A stretch of 64,000 bases of DNA, from NCBI RefSeq assembly GCF_009908295.1, contig NZ_JAAALO010000006.1:124001-188000 (forward strand). The letters are read 5' to 3'. Below, piece by piece: positions 25,216-33,160 of the stretch. Positions within the stretch are counted from its first letter, which is position 1. Every line of letters starts with the position of its first letter. Origin of the DNA: Micromonospora rubida. Lineage in GTDB: Bacteria; Actinomycetota; Actinomycetes; Mycobacteriales; Micromonosporaceae. The notes under the pieces were generated by a model, which was not told where the DNA came from, did not search any database, and worked only from the letters and a program-made list of their open reading frames with translations. Made by a program: the position numbers and the translations under genes.

Positions 25216-27432
25216 TCACTCGCCTGGCTGGAACGTCAGCTTGCCGTCCACCACCGACAGGACGCCGGTGACGCCGAACGTGTCGTCCTCGGTGAACGGG
25301 CTGGTTCCGTAGAAGCCCTGGGTGGTGCCGGTGGCCCGGGCCGCCCCCTGGGCCTCGTACGGCGTCGAGACCTGGGCCGTGGTGGGGCCGGTCAGGGTCA
25401 GCTCCACCTTCGGGTACTCGGTGATCTTCCAGGCGATCTTCTTGACCGTCTCCCCGTTGTAGTAGCGGAACGGGCAGTTCTCCGGCGCCGCCACCTGCTG
25501 CGCGGCGCAGGCGTCCAGGTACTTTCGTACCTCCTGATCGGCCGTCGACTGGGCGGTCGAGGTCAGGGTCGGTGTCAGCCGCACGTCGCCGACGTTGCCC
25601 TGTCCGGGCACGGCCAGGACGACCTGCGGCGGGGTCTCGGCGAGCGGGTTGGACTGGCCGCCCACCGTGTAGGCGCCGGGCAGCACGGGGATGCTGCTCC
25701 CCTCCGGCCCGACCGGCACCGGCACCCCGTTGATCGTCAGGCCCGCCTGCCCGGCCGGCAGGTCGAGCCATGGGGAACTCTCGCTGATCGCCCAGCCGTG
25801 GAAGAACCCCAGGGTGGCGGACTCCTCCCGCTCCAGGTGCAGCTTCGCGGTCGTCTTCTGGCCGGCGAGGGTGAAGTCGACCGTGGCGACCGCCTCGTCG
25901 CCGTCCCGCTCGATCGACGTCACGTCGACGTCCTCGGGCGGCTGGTAGCCCTTCGCCTCGACCAGCGCGGCGAGCATCTCCAGGTCGCCGCCGGACGGCC
26001 GTACGTTGGGGGCCAGCGACTCCAGGGCCGCGCGGGCGTCGTGGTCGGCCAGCCCCGAGAAGTACCCGTCGACCACCGTCGCCGGCCGGAAGAACGCCCA
26101 CTGCGCCGCCCCGAGCAGGGTGCCGCCGAGGCCGCAGGCCAGCGCCAGCAGGCCGGCCACCAGCACGGTCCGCGGGGACGCGATCGCCCCCGGCCGCCCG
26201 AACAGGTCCTCGGCGGTGACCGGGGCACCCACCGTCCGGTCGGCGGCACCGGCCGGCGGGGCGAGCCGCTCCAACCGGTCCAGCCGCAGCTCGGACGGGG
26301 GGTGGGTGGCACAGACCGCCTCGTCCCAGCCGCTGCGCCCGCTCTCGAAGGACTTGCGCCGCTCCAGCATGTCCCGCATGCCCCGGGCGTGGCCGGCGAG
26401 CACGGCACCGGCGTCGGCGCGGTACTCGGCGGCCCGGACGTCCCGGGAGTGCGGCGGCAGCACCACGTACTTCATGGTGAGCAGCACGGGCCAGAAGAAG
26501 ACGAACACCACGAGGTTGGTGGCCGGGTGCGGGAAGGTCCGCATCAGCCACGCCGGCACCGCGTGCACCAGCACCAGCGGCAGCGCCACCCCCCGGACGA
26601 ACGCGCCGGTCACCTCGTCGCCGGTGTGCCAGTGCACCAGCTCGTGGCTGAGCAGCGCCGCGATGTCCTCGTCGGACTCGTCGAGCAGACTGCTGGTGAC
26701 GACCACGTGCCGGGCGTACGCGCGGGCGTTGGTGAGCACCGGGTCGTCCTCGATGAGCAGCCGGGGCACGTTGGGCAGGCCGAGGGCGCTCGCGCAGTCG
26801 TACAGGATGGGTCGGAGCCGTGCGGCCTCGCGGCGGCTGAGCTGACGCGCCCCCGACACGGTCAGCAGCCAGGGTTCCCACAGCACCCGGTAGAGGGTGT
26901 AGAGCACGCCGACCAGCGCGGCGGCGGCCACCATCCCGGCCAGGCCGGTGAACAGGTTCGCCGGCTCGTCGAACGCGTCGCGCCACGGCAGCACCAGCAC
27001 CACGAGGAAGCCGGCCAGGAAGCCGATCGCGAAGCCGGCGAAGCCGCCGAGCACCCCGCCGGACCGGTTGAGGAACGCGTCGAGCAGGGCACCCACCAGG
27101 GGCGCGTCGCGCAACACCGACGGCACGGCGTCGGCGACCCCACTGCCCCCGGCGACCAGGCCGTAGACGGCGAGGCCGACTCCGCCCCAGACCGCGAGGA
27201 GCAGGGCGACGGGTACGTAGAACCAGGTGGCCAGGAACGCGCCCAGCACGCCGCGCCAGTCGCGCAGGATGCCGGCGCGCAGCCAGACCAGGGCGTTGGG
27301 GTAGCCGAGGGGACGGTTGGCGAAGCTCTTGCCGAGCCGGGAGCCGTCGGCCGGCTCGGTGGCCGGCTCGGGGTCGGTGGGTGTCTCTACGGTGGCGGGC
27401 CTGACCTGCCGGTCGGTTTCCGGGTCGCGCAT
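25216..27432 (-). CDS. Membrane M48-family metallopeptidase with C-terminal exposed domain
   Basis: A 738-residue zinc protease. An acidic, Pro-rich N-terminus leads to several hydrophobic helices (residues 62-185). The catalytic motif HELVH sits at 263-267, and the third zinc ligand at E336 in EYRADAGAV, spaced as in M48/HtpX. More hydrophobic segments follow (280-325 and near 405-430). The last 300 residues (from VDGYFSGLADHDARAAL) form a soluble, NTF2-like or related domain probably on the outer face. It is much longer than HtpX (about 290 residues). ATG with GAGGAG upstream. The EACC1-like gene is 14 bases downstream, so the two are likely made together. Confidence 0.85.
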   Translation of the reverse strand: MRDPETDRQVRPATVETPTDPEPATEPADGSRLGKSFANRPLGYPNALVWLRAGILRDWRGVLGAFLATWFYVPVALLLAVWGGVGLAVYGLVAGGSGVADAVPSVLRDAPLVGALLDAFLNRSGGVLGGFAGFAIGFLAGFLVVLVLPWRDAFDEPANLFTGLAGMVAAAALVGVLYTLYRVLWEPWLLTVSGARQLSRREAARLRPILYDCASALGLPNVPRLLIEDDPVLTNARAYARHVVVTSSLLDESDEDIAALLSHELVHWHTGDEVTGAFVRGVALPLVLVHAVPAWLMRTFPHPATNLVVFVFFWPVLLTMKYVVLPPHSRDVRAAEYRADAGAVLAGHARGMRDMLERRKSFESGRSGWDEAVCATHPPSELRLDRLERLAPPAGAADRTVGAPVTAEDLFGRPGAIASPRTVLVAGLLALACGLGGTLLGAAQWAFFRPATVVDGYFSGLADHDARAALESLAPNVRPSGGDLEMLAALVEAKGYQPPEDVDVTSIERDGDEAVATVDFTLAGQKTTAKLHLEREESATLGFFHGWAISESSPWLDLPAGQAGLTINGVPVPVGPEGSSIPVLPGAYTVGGQSNPLAETPPQVVLAVPGQGNVGDVRLTPTLTSTAQSTADQEVRKYLDACAAQQVAAPENCPFRYYNGETVKKIAWKITEYPKVELTLTGPTTAQVSTPYEAQGAARATGTTQGFYGTSPFTEDDTFGVTGVLSVVDGKLTFQPGE

Positions 27433-27741
27433 GGCGGCTCCTCGACTCGGCCGCCACCCGGGGCGGGCGGCGAACGGGGACGGTTCACGGGCACTGCGTA
27501 TCGGACGGGCGGCTCGGCCGACCGTCGGAGGAATTGCGCAGGTGCGGAGAATGGCGTCGTCCCGCTGATGGGACTCGACGTCGGCACATTACCCGTCCCG
27601 AATGGATCTCGCTACCGGTATTCGAGCATTGCTTCGTGACAGACGTAAGGTTGACAAAGCGCGGCCGTGGTAGTTCCACGAAAGTGAAACCGCCTCGCCA
27701 TTCCCCAGCGCGAACGCCGATGCCGCTCGATCCTGAAGGAG
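27433..27741. other. Intergenic stretch without a convincing gene
   Basis: About 310 bases, noticeably richer in A/T than the flanks. It holds the promoter region of the M48 operon on the minus strand and the 3' side of the three-gene micro-operon. Short open frames are present, but none has codon bias or a ribosome site. No strong hairpin was seen. Confidence 0.6.
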
Positions 27742-28050
27742 CTATGAACCGGCGAGCGGTGCGGACCGCCGAGGGGCCGGCTGTCGCGGCCGGCGCGCTC
27801 GGCGGTCGCCCGGGGCCGAGGCCAGCGAGGAGGGGGCCAGCACCCGGAGCCCGGCCTTCTGGACGAAGATCGACCGTCGCGCCACCGCGTCGCCCCTGTC
27901 GTCGAGTTGGTAGCCGTCGAGCCAGATCCAGGCATCGTAGGTGATCCAGTCCGCGTGCACGCGGATCAATCGGAAGAAGATCGGCTGTACGAACTGAGGG
28001 CTCGCCGCCCGAGTCACGTGGAAGAGCATCCCGGCCCGGAGGGCGGTCAC
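27742..28050 (-). CDS. Conserved small protein, third gene of micro-operon
   Basis: A 102-residue protein of unknown function. The N-terminal two thirds is ordered (LFHVTRAASPQFVQPIFFRL, then WITYDAWIWLDGYQLDDRGDAVARRSIFVQ) and resembles proteins I recall as conserved and uncharacterised in Streptomyces and Micromonospora. The C-terminal 30 residues are basic, Pro-rich and probably disordered. Its GTG overlaps the stop of the preceding gene by four bases (GTGA). Function not assignable from sequence. Confidence 0.72.
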   Translation of the reverse strand: MTALRAGMLFHVTRAASPQFVQPIFFRLIRVHADWITYDAWIWLDGYQLDDRGDAVARRSIFVQKAGLRVLAPSSLASAPGDRRARRPRQPAPRRSAPLAGS

Positions 28051-28265
28051 CGCACCCAGCCGAGGAAGCGTCGGTGGAGCGTGCCGGCCGGGGCCCAGGT
28101 GATGTCCTGGCTGGCAGAGACGTAGTACGAGCCCATCAGGAGCGCGAGGGAGATCGGCGCGGTCGCGTACTCCTGGAGCAGTTCGGTTCGGCGGGTGGCG
28201 CAGGGCCAGGGGGCGGAGCAGCCGGCGCAGAGCCAGAGGGGCAGGACGGGGCCGTGTGCGGTCAC
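28047..28265 (-). CDS. Small Cys-rich protein, second gene of micro-operon
   Basis: A 72-residue protein starting VTAHGPVLPLWLCAGC. It has a CxxC and a further Cys five residues on (WLCAGCSAPWPC), which could bind zinc or a cluster. A helical part follows (RRTELLQEYATAPISLALLM), and it ends in RRFLGWVR. Proteins with this pattern recur in actinomycetes as uncharacterised. GTG start overlaps the first gene's stop by four bases and its own stop overlaps the third gene's start, so translation of all three should be coupled. Confidence 0.74.
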   Translation of the reverse strand: MTAHGPVLPLWLCAGCSAPWPCATRRTELLQEYATAPISLALLMGSYYVSASQDITWAPAGTLHRRFLGWVR

Positions 28266-28450
28266 TGGTCCTCCTCCCCCGGCCAGTTGTTCCGGCTGAT
28301 GGGGATCCGGTGTCTGTGCCGGCAGGGCAGCTCGTTGCCGCACTTGCAGACGTACCGCCACCTGATCCACGACCAGACCGGCCGGTGCCGGCGGGCCAGG
28401 GTCATGGCCGTAGCGAGCAGATACTCCTTGAAGGACACTCGTCGCCGCAT
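28262..28450 (-). CDS. Tiny basic Cys protein, first gene of micro-operon
   Basis: A 62-residue, strongly basic protein: MRRRVSFKEYLLATAMTLAR, then a Trp-rich stretch and CKCGNELPCRHRHR, a compact CxC-C-plus-His cluster that may hold a metal. ATG 28450 chosen; a TTG at 28489 in frame is less likely. Too small for many gene callers. It heads three overlapping genes and is divergent from a small HTH gene across about 100 AT-rich bases. Confidence 0.65.
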   Translation of the reverse strand: MRRRVSFKEYLLATAMTLARRHRPVWSWIRWRYVCKCGNELPCRHRHRIPISRNNWPGEEDQ

Positions 28451-28502
28451 ACGGCCACGATCCCGGTAGGACAACGAGTCAAATGGCAATAGCCGATCGG
28501 AC

Positions 28503-28520
28503 AGTAATCACCTAACTACT
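28503..28520. promoter_or_regulatory. Imperfect palindrome in divergent promoter region
   Basis: An 18-base imperfect inverted repeat (AGTAATCA / TAACTACT, six of eight pairs) lies between the micro-operon and the small HTH gene, in a locally AT-rich region. It is a reasonable operator for the HTH protein, but this is inference. Confidence 0.35.
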
Positions 28521-28554
28521 TTCGGCCCCCATGGAGCGTGGCCCGGGGAGCCTG

Positions 28555-28746
28555 ATGGGGCCCTACGAGATCGCCGAACGCCTGGGCGTCTCGCGGCAGC
28601 GGTTCCAGCAGCTCGCCCGGTACCCCACCTTCCCGAAGCCCTACCAGGAGCTACGCGGCATGAAGGTGTGGTTGGCCGAGGACGTCGAAGAGTGGATCAA
28701 GCAGTACCGCCAGCCGAGGCCGACCGAGGACGACACTCCGGGCTGA
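28555..28746 (+). CDS. Small helix-turn-helix DNA-binding protein (excisionase/AlpA-like)
   Basis: About 63 residues, nearly all a MerR/excisionase-type winged helix: MGPYEIAERLGVSRQRFQQL, then the wing around PKPYQELRGMKVW and the closing WLAEDVEEWI. ATG 28555 is preceded by GGGGAG, though the spacing is short; an ATG at 28531 would add eight residues. It is divergent from the three-gene micro-operon and probably regulates it. No integrase or phage gene is nearby, so excision is unlikely. Confidence 0.78.
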   Translation: MGPYEIAERLGVSRQRFQQLARYPTFPKPYQELRGMKVWLAEDVEEWIKQYRQPRPTEDDTPG

Positions 28747-28869
28747 CCGGACAGCCGGGGCAGAACCGACGCGCGACCGGACCGGCCTGGTGGCGTCAAT
28801 GCCAAGGCGTCACCACAACATGATGTGCTTCGTCTCGGCCGTCACGAATCAAGCCGAAGGAACTTCACG

Positions 28870-29412
28870 ATGCCGACCGAGTTCGAAGCCAAAGTGCTGG
28901 ACATCGATCCGGTGAAAACCGCCGAGACCATTGTCGCGAGGGGCGGCCGTCAGTCGGCCGAGACCGTGCTCCTGCGCCGCTACGTCTACGACATCGCCCC
29001 CGGCGACGAGAGCAGGTGGATTCGGTTGCGCGACACCGGCACCGGTTCGACGTTGACCGTCAAGGAGATCCGCCACGACGGCATCGACGGCACCGACGAG
29101 ATCGAGGTCGGCGTGGACCGGTTCGAGGCCACGAACGAACTGCTCGGCAAGCTCGGGTTCACGCCACGCGGCTACCAGGAGAATCGCCGCACGAGCTTCG
29201 TGCTCGACGACGCCCGCCTGGAGATCGACGAATGGCCGCTGATCCCGCCGTACCTGGAGATCGAGGCCGACTCGCGTGACGAGGTGCTGCGGGTGGCAGC
29301 CCTGCTCGGCTACGACGAGACCGACCTGACCGGAGAGAACACCGTCAACGTCTACGCCCGCCACGGGATCGACTTGAAGGCTCTCGACCGGGTGAGTTTC
29401 GACGACCGTTGA
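28870..29412 (+). CDS. CYTH domain protein (class IV adenylate cyclase-like)
   Basis: A 180-residue protein of the CYTH/triphosphate tunnel fold. The N-terminal FEAKVLDID provides the ExExK-like entry motif in reduced form (E and K present). WIRLRDTGTGSTLTVKE supplies the Arg and Lys pairs lining the tunnel, and DEIEVGVDRFEATNELLGKL and LEIDEWPLIPPYLEIEAD give acidic metal ligands. Possible activities are adenylate cyclase, thiamine triphosphatase or inorganic triphosphatase. ATG start with GAAGGA nine bases upstream. The neighbours give no further clue. Confidence 0.84.
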   Translation: MPTEFEAKVLDIDPVKTAETIVARGGRQSAETVLLRRYVYDIAPGDESRWIRLRDTGTGSTLTVKEIRHDGIDGTDEIEVGVDRFEATNELLGKLGFTPRGYQENRRTSFVLDDARLEIDEWPLIPPYLEIEADSRDEVLRVAALLGYDETDLTGENTVNVYARHGIDLKALDRVSFDDR

Positions 29413-29565
29413 CCACAGCGCGCCACCGGGGCGACGCTGAGGACGAAAGGGCACTACTGGCGCGGCCAGCAGCGACCACACTGGCGAGCAGCTCCTGCTT
29501 GCCGGCCTCGACAGGGGCGCTGGAGCGGCCTCAGCGATACGGGAACGGCCCAGCCGGAGTGCGCC

Positions 29566-30027
29566 TCAGGAGGGAAAGCCGATCACGGGCAGGTCGGCAC
29601 CGTCTCCGTACACCTTTACCTCGCTGGTCAGCACGCAGGCATCGTGCTCCAGCACCGCCATCACCACGGCTGCGAGGTCGGCCCGGCCCGTGAATCTCCG
29701 CCAGTACGCCAATTCCTGCCAGTCCTCCCCCCAGGTCGACAGCACCGCGCAGGCCGAACGCCCCAGCAGCCGGTGCAGCAAAGCTCGCTCCGCCGGATCA
29801 TCCACAATCGCCACGCCCGGCTCGACCAGCCGGAACGCCTCGCCGTCGCCGATGAGGCCGGTGACGTCACCCTCCCGGAACTCAGTGGGCCGCCACCGCG
29901 CGGCGTCCCGCTCGTGATAGCCGGCGAGGAAGTCGCGCAGCTCGTCGAGGGTGCCCAGCCCGCCGCCGCGTAGGACGTGCACCCGCAGGTCGACCCGGTA
30001 GCCCTCCTCGACCTGCCGCCGAATCAT
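29566..30027 (-). CDS. Uncharacterised protein
   Basis: A 153-residue soluble protein with a credible mixed alpha/beta sequence and actinobacterial codon bias: VEEGYRVDLRVHVLRGGGLG, a run of charged residues, then SACAVLSTWGEDWQELAYWR and a C-terminal VYGDGADLPVIGFPS. No family recognised. Start ATG 30027 chosen over GTG 30033; AGG lies just upstream. It stands alone between a CYTH gene pointing towards it and a LysR gene. Confidence 0.7.
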   Translation of the reverse strand: MIRRQVEEGYRVDLRVHVLRGGGLGTLDELRDFLAGYHERDAARWRPTEFREGDVTGLIGDGEAFRLVEPGVAIVDDPAERALLHRLLGRSACAVLSTWGEDWQELAYWRRFTGRADLAAVVMAVLEHDACVLTSEVKVYGDGADLPVIGFPS

Positions 30028-30194
30028 GGACACCTATCGTCCACAGCAGACGCAAGATGTCCAAGGTCCGCGAATGCCGAGAGCGAATGCGGCAACTCGT
30101 GGCCGCGGCGCGGCGCGGCGGCGTGGCATTCGGCATCGCGAGTCGGGCATGGCCGGCCCCCCGGTAGTCGATCGCGGGAACGGGCCTGGGTCGG

Positions 30195-31103
30195 TCAGGC
30201 GTCGTCGAGTAGGGCTAGGAGGTGGTGGACGGCCGGGTTCGTGGTGTCTCGGGGCCAGGCCAGGCGCACGTCCACGGTGGGCGTCGGGGCGGTGAACCGG
30301 CGCAGCCGTACCCCCGGCACCTTCAGCGCGCGGGCGCGACCCGCCGGCACCGCCGCGACCACGTCTCCCCCGGCGACCGCGCGGAGCAGTTGCTCGTCGT
30401 CCGGCTCCTGCCGGACGAGACGGAAGCCGCCCTGCGGCCACACCTGGGCAATGGTCCGGTCGAACATGCCGGGGCCGTTGTCGCGCGGCCACATCACCGC
30501 AGGCAGATCGACCACCTCGGCCCGGCTGATCCGGCGACGGCCGACGGCCAGCGGGTGCCCGGTCGGCAGGGCGAGCAGCAGTTCCTCGGCCTCGACGAAC
30601 CGGCACCTCAGGCCCGGCTCCTCGACCGGCGTGCGGACGAACGCCGCGTCGAGCCGGCCGGCGAGCAGGCCGGCGACGTTAGGGGCGGTCCAGGCGGTCT
30701 CGGCGACCACCTCCACGTCGGGGTGCGCGGCCCGGAACCGGGTCACCAGGGCGTCCACCCGGCCGCCCCGGGCCGAGCGGGTGTACGCCAGCCGGAGCCG
30801 ACCCTCCCGGCCCTGCACCAGGTCGCGGATGCGGTCGGTGCCGGCGTCGACCTCGGCGAGCAGCCGGCCGGCCTCGGCGGCGACCCGCTGCCCCACCTCG
30901 GTCAGGACGCAGCCCCGACTGGTGCGGTGCACGAGCAGGACGCCGAGCTGGCGTTCCAGGGCCCGGATCTGCTGGCTGAGCGCCGGCTGGGCGATGTGCA
31001 GGCGGGCGGCGGCCCGAGTGAAGTGCAGCTCCTCGGCGAGCACCGCGAAGTATCGCAGCCGGCGCAGGTCCCACCAGGGGTCCCGGGACGAGGAGTCGGG
31101 CAT
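30195..31103 (-). CDS. LysR family transcriptional regulator
   Basis: A 302-residue LysR regulator. The N-terminal HTH is LRRLRYFAVLAEELHFTRAA, then LHIAQPALSQQIRALERQLG; the effector domain covers about residues 90-295. A perfect TATAAT lies seven bases before ATG 31103, so the mRNA is probably leaderless and starts there. The upstream ATG at 31112 overlaps the -10 box and cannot be used from this promoter. Divergent from the D-amino-acid oxidase gene, which it likely controls together with itself. Confidence 0.9.
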   Translation of the reverse strand: MPDSSSRDPWWDLRRLRYFAVLAEELHFTRAAARLHIAQPALSQQIRALERQLGVLLVHRTSRGCVLTEVGQRVAAEAGRLLAEVDAGTDRIRDLVQGREGRLRLAYTRSARGGRVDALVTRFRAAHPDVEVVAETAWTAPNVAGLLAGRLDAAFVRTPVEEPGLRCRFVEAEELLLALPTGHPLAVGRRRISRAEVVDLPAVMWPRDNGPGMFDRTIAQVWPQGGFRLVRQEPDDEQLLRAVAGGDVVAAVPAGRARALKVPGVRLRRFTAPTPTVDVRLAWPRDTTNPAVHHLLALLDDA

Positions 31104-31110
31104 GGCCGCC

Positions 31111-31128
31111 ATTATAAGCGCCGCTTAT
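31111..31128 (-). promoter_or_regulatory. LysR gene -10 box overlapped by a T-N11-A palindrome
   Basis: On the minus strand TATAAT (31116-31111) sits seven bases before the LysR ATG. A perfect inverted repeat ATAAGC-GCC-GCTTAT (31114-31128) overlaps it and has the T-N11-A form of LysR boxes. This predicts negative autoregulation and a leaderless transcript. Confidence 0.6.
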
Positions 31129-31242
31129 CGTCAACTGTGGTTTCCGTCTTGGACGGCGCACCGCCCGCCCGGGCACGATCCGAAGCCACGGCAGGACAAG
31201 TCGCGGCACGACAGCACTGCGTGACAGCCGCAGCGCGACGGC

Positions 31243-31334
31243 CGTGGACGAGAGGCAGCGGACGACAGCCACGGCACCGACGCCGTGGACGAGAGGCAGC
31301 GGACGACAGCCACGGCACCGACGCCGTGGACGAC
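31243..31334 (+). repeat. 41-bp tandem repeat in the leader of the oxidase gene
   Basis: Two complete 41-base units (31243-31283 and 31284-31324) are identical, with a partial third that runs almost to the ribosome site of the next gene. Each unit contains CCGTGG and CCACGG, able to form a stem-loop. It lies between the LysR promoter and the oxidase start. Confidence 0.88.
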
Positions 31335-31349
31335 CGGAGGGAGCGGGCG

Positions 31350-32309
31350 ATGACGGAGAAGACGACGGACGTGGTGGTGGTCGGCGGCGGGGTGATCGGG
31401 CTGACGGCCGCCCTGGCGCTTCAGGAGCGGGGCGCGCGGGTGACGGTCTGGTCCGCGGACGATCCGGCCGACATCGTGTCGACGGTGGCCGCCGCGGTCT
31501 GGTACCCGACCCACACCGACGAGGACCCCCGGGTGCTGCGCTGGGCCCGGGAGACCCACTCGGAACTGAGCCGCCAGGCGGCCGACGGGGTGCCGGGGGT
31601 GGTGGCCCGGGCGACCCGGATGCTGCTGCGCCACCCCTACGCGGGCCCGCCGTGGTGGGCCGAGGCGACCGGGGACCTGACGGCCGAGCCGGCCGCCTCG
31701 CCGTACACGACGCTGCTGCGGTTCACCGCGCCCACGGTGGAGATGACGCCGTACCTGGCGTGGCTGACCGAGCGGGTCGAGGCGGGCGGCGGACGGGTGC
31801 TGCGCCGCCGGGTGCAGCGGCTGGACGAGGCCTTCGAGGCGGCCCCCGCCGTGGTCAACGCGACCGGGCTGGCGGCCGGCTGGCTCGCCGCCGACCCGGC
31901 GGTGCATCCGGTGCGCGGACACATCGTGCTGGTGGCGAACCCGGGCCTGACCACCTCGGTACGCGACGAGGACAACCCGGCCGGGATGACCTACATCCAC
32001 CCGCGCCGGCACGATGTGGTGCTCGGCGGCACGTTCCAGCCGGGGGTGGGGGACACCGGGCCGGACCCGGAGACGGCGGCGGCGATCCGGCGCCGCTGCG
32101 TGGCGCTGGTGCCGGAGCTGGCCGACGCGCCGGTGCTCGGTGAGCGGATCGGGCTCCGCCCGGCCCGGCACGGCGGTCCCCGGGTGGAGGCGCAGCCGGC
32201 CGGACCGGGCGGCGGCCGGCTCGTGCACGCGTACGGGCACGGCGGCGCGGGGGTCACCCTGTCCTGGGGCTGCGCCGCCGAGGTCGCCCGCCTGGCCCTC
32301 GGAGACTGA
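31350..32309 (+). CDS. FAD-dependent D-amino-acid oxidase family protein
   Basis: Oxidative deaminase of 319 residues. The N-terminal FAD Rossmann motif is VVVGGGVIGLTAALALQERG; VAAAVWYPTHTDEDPRVLRW matches the DAO active-site loop. VNATGLAAGWLA and VRGHIVLV follow, with the substrate Tyr/Arg region in GMTYIHPRRHDVVLGGTFQ and the C-terminal YGHGGAGVTLSWGCA. It should oxidise a neutral or basic D-amino acid to the 2-oxo acid, giving hydrogen peroxide. ATG start with GGAGG nine bases upstream. Control by the divergent LysR protein is likely. Confidence 0.9.
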   Translation: MTEKTTDVVVVGGGVIGLTAALALQERGARVTVWSADDPADIVSTVAAAVWYPTHTDEDPRVLRWARETHSELSRQAADGVPGVVARATRMLLRHPYAGPPWWAEATGDLTAEPAASPYTTLLRFTAPTVEMTPYLAWLTERVEAGGGRVLRRRVQRLDEAFEAAPAVVNATGLAAGWLAADPAVHPVRGHIVLVANPGLTTSVRDEDNPAGMTYIHPRRHDVVLGGTFQPGVGDTGPDPETAAAIRRRCVALVPELADAPVLGERIGLRPARHGGPRVEAQPAGPGGGRLVHAYGHGGAGVTLSWGCAAEVARLALGD

Positions 32310-32327
32310 CTGCCCGGTGGCCGGCGG

Positions 32328-33158
32328 TCAGCCCACGAGGCGGAACAGCACCAGGTAGCCGCAGTATGCGAGCGGCACGAGCAGCACGCAGGTGACGAAG
32401 CCGAGGGGGACGAACCGGGGTGGCTGCTCCGAGCCCAGCGCCGGCCGTCCCCAACGGCCCAGCACCAGGTACCCGGCGACGAAGGAGAGCACCGGCAGCC
32501 CGGCGCAGGTGGCGGCGTAGAGGGTGCCGAGGCCCATCACCGCAAGGTCGGCGGCCACCACCATGATCAGCATCAGCACCACCCCGGCCGCCGCGCAGCC
32601 GGCGTACACGGCCAGGGCCCGGGCCAGCGGCGACCAGGTCGGCAGCAGCGGCGGTTGCCGGGCGACGGCCTCGGTGACCTGGACCAGCCGGTCGGTCTCG
32701 TCGGCGAGCCGCCGGGCCTCGGCCAGCTCCGCGGCCGGGTCGGCGACCCCGGCGCGGGGCGGGGGCACCCCGGCCGCCGCCGGCAGCGCCACCACCGCCC
32801 CGCCCGGGGCACCCGACGGGTACGCCCCAGGAACGGCCGGCCCAGGAACGGCCGCCCCGAAGACGCCCGGCCCGGAGACGCCCGGCCCGGGATCGGTCAC
32901 GCCGGGGGCGCTGCTGCCAGGGGCGGTCGCCCCGGAGCGGTCTCCCCCGGTGGCGGGTGCCGGGTCGGCGGGCAGGCCGACGGCGTGGCCGAGCTGGCCG
33001 AGGCGGTGGGACTGGGCGGCGAGGCGCCGGGTGAGCTGGTCGAGCGTGGTGTGCAGGGCGCGGCGGCGGCCGGCCACGGCGGCGGCGTCCTGATCGGTCT
33101 CGCGGCGCTGGTCGGCGAGCTGCCGGGCCAGGGCGGCGTACTCGGAGAAGGTGGACAC
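32328..33158 (-). CDS. Coiled-coil membrane protein paired with FtsK-like ATPase
   Basis: A 276-residue protein. The N-terminal 65 residues form a likely coiled coil (YAALARQLADQRRETDQDAA onward). A long Pro/Gly/Ala linker of repeated PGP units follows, then a second short helix (AAELAEARRLADETDRLVQV), and three hydrophobic helices close to the C-terminus. GTG start with GAGGAG upstream. It begins two bases after the ATPase stop, so the genes are one operon. Function unknown; a membrane anchor or substrate adaptor for the ATPase is plausible. Confidence 0.78.
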   Translation of the reverse strand: MSTFSEYAALARQLADQRRETDQDAAAVAGRRRALHTTLDQLTRRLAAQSHRLGQLGHAVGLPADPAPATGGDRSGATAPGSSAPGVTDPGPGVSGPGVFGAAVPGPAVPGAYPSGAPGGAVVALPAAAGVPPPRAGVADPAAELAEARRLADETDRLVQVTEAVARQPPLLPTWSPLARALAVYAGCAAAGVVLMLIMVVAADLAVMGLGTLYAATCAGLPVLSFVAGYLVLGRWGRPALGSEQPPRFVPLGFVTCVLLVPLAYCGYLVLFRLVG

Positions 33159-33160
33159 CG

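Noticed and set aside
27742..28746. Prophage or integrative element remnant, suggested by small genes and an excisionase-like HTH
   Set aside because: No integrase, attachment repeats, tRNA target or phage structural gene is near.
31104..31112. ATG at 31112 as LysR start
   Set aside because: It overlaps the TATAAT box, so the mRNA made from that promoter would not contain it.
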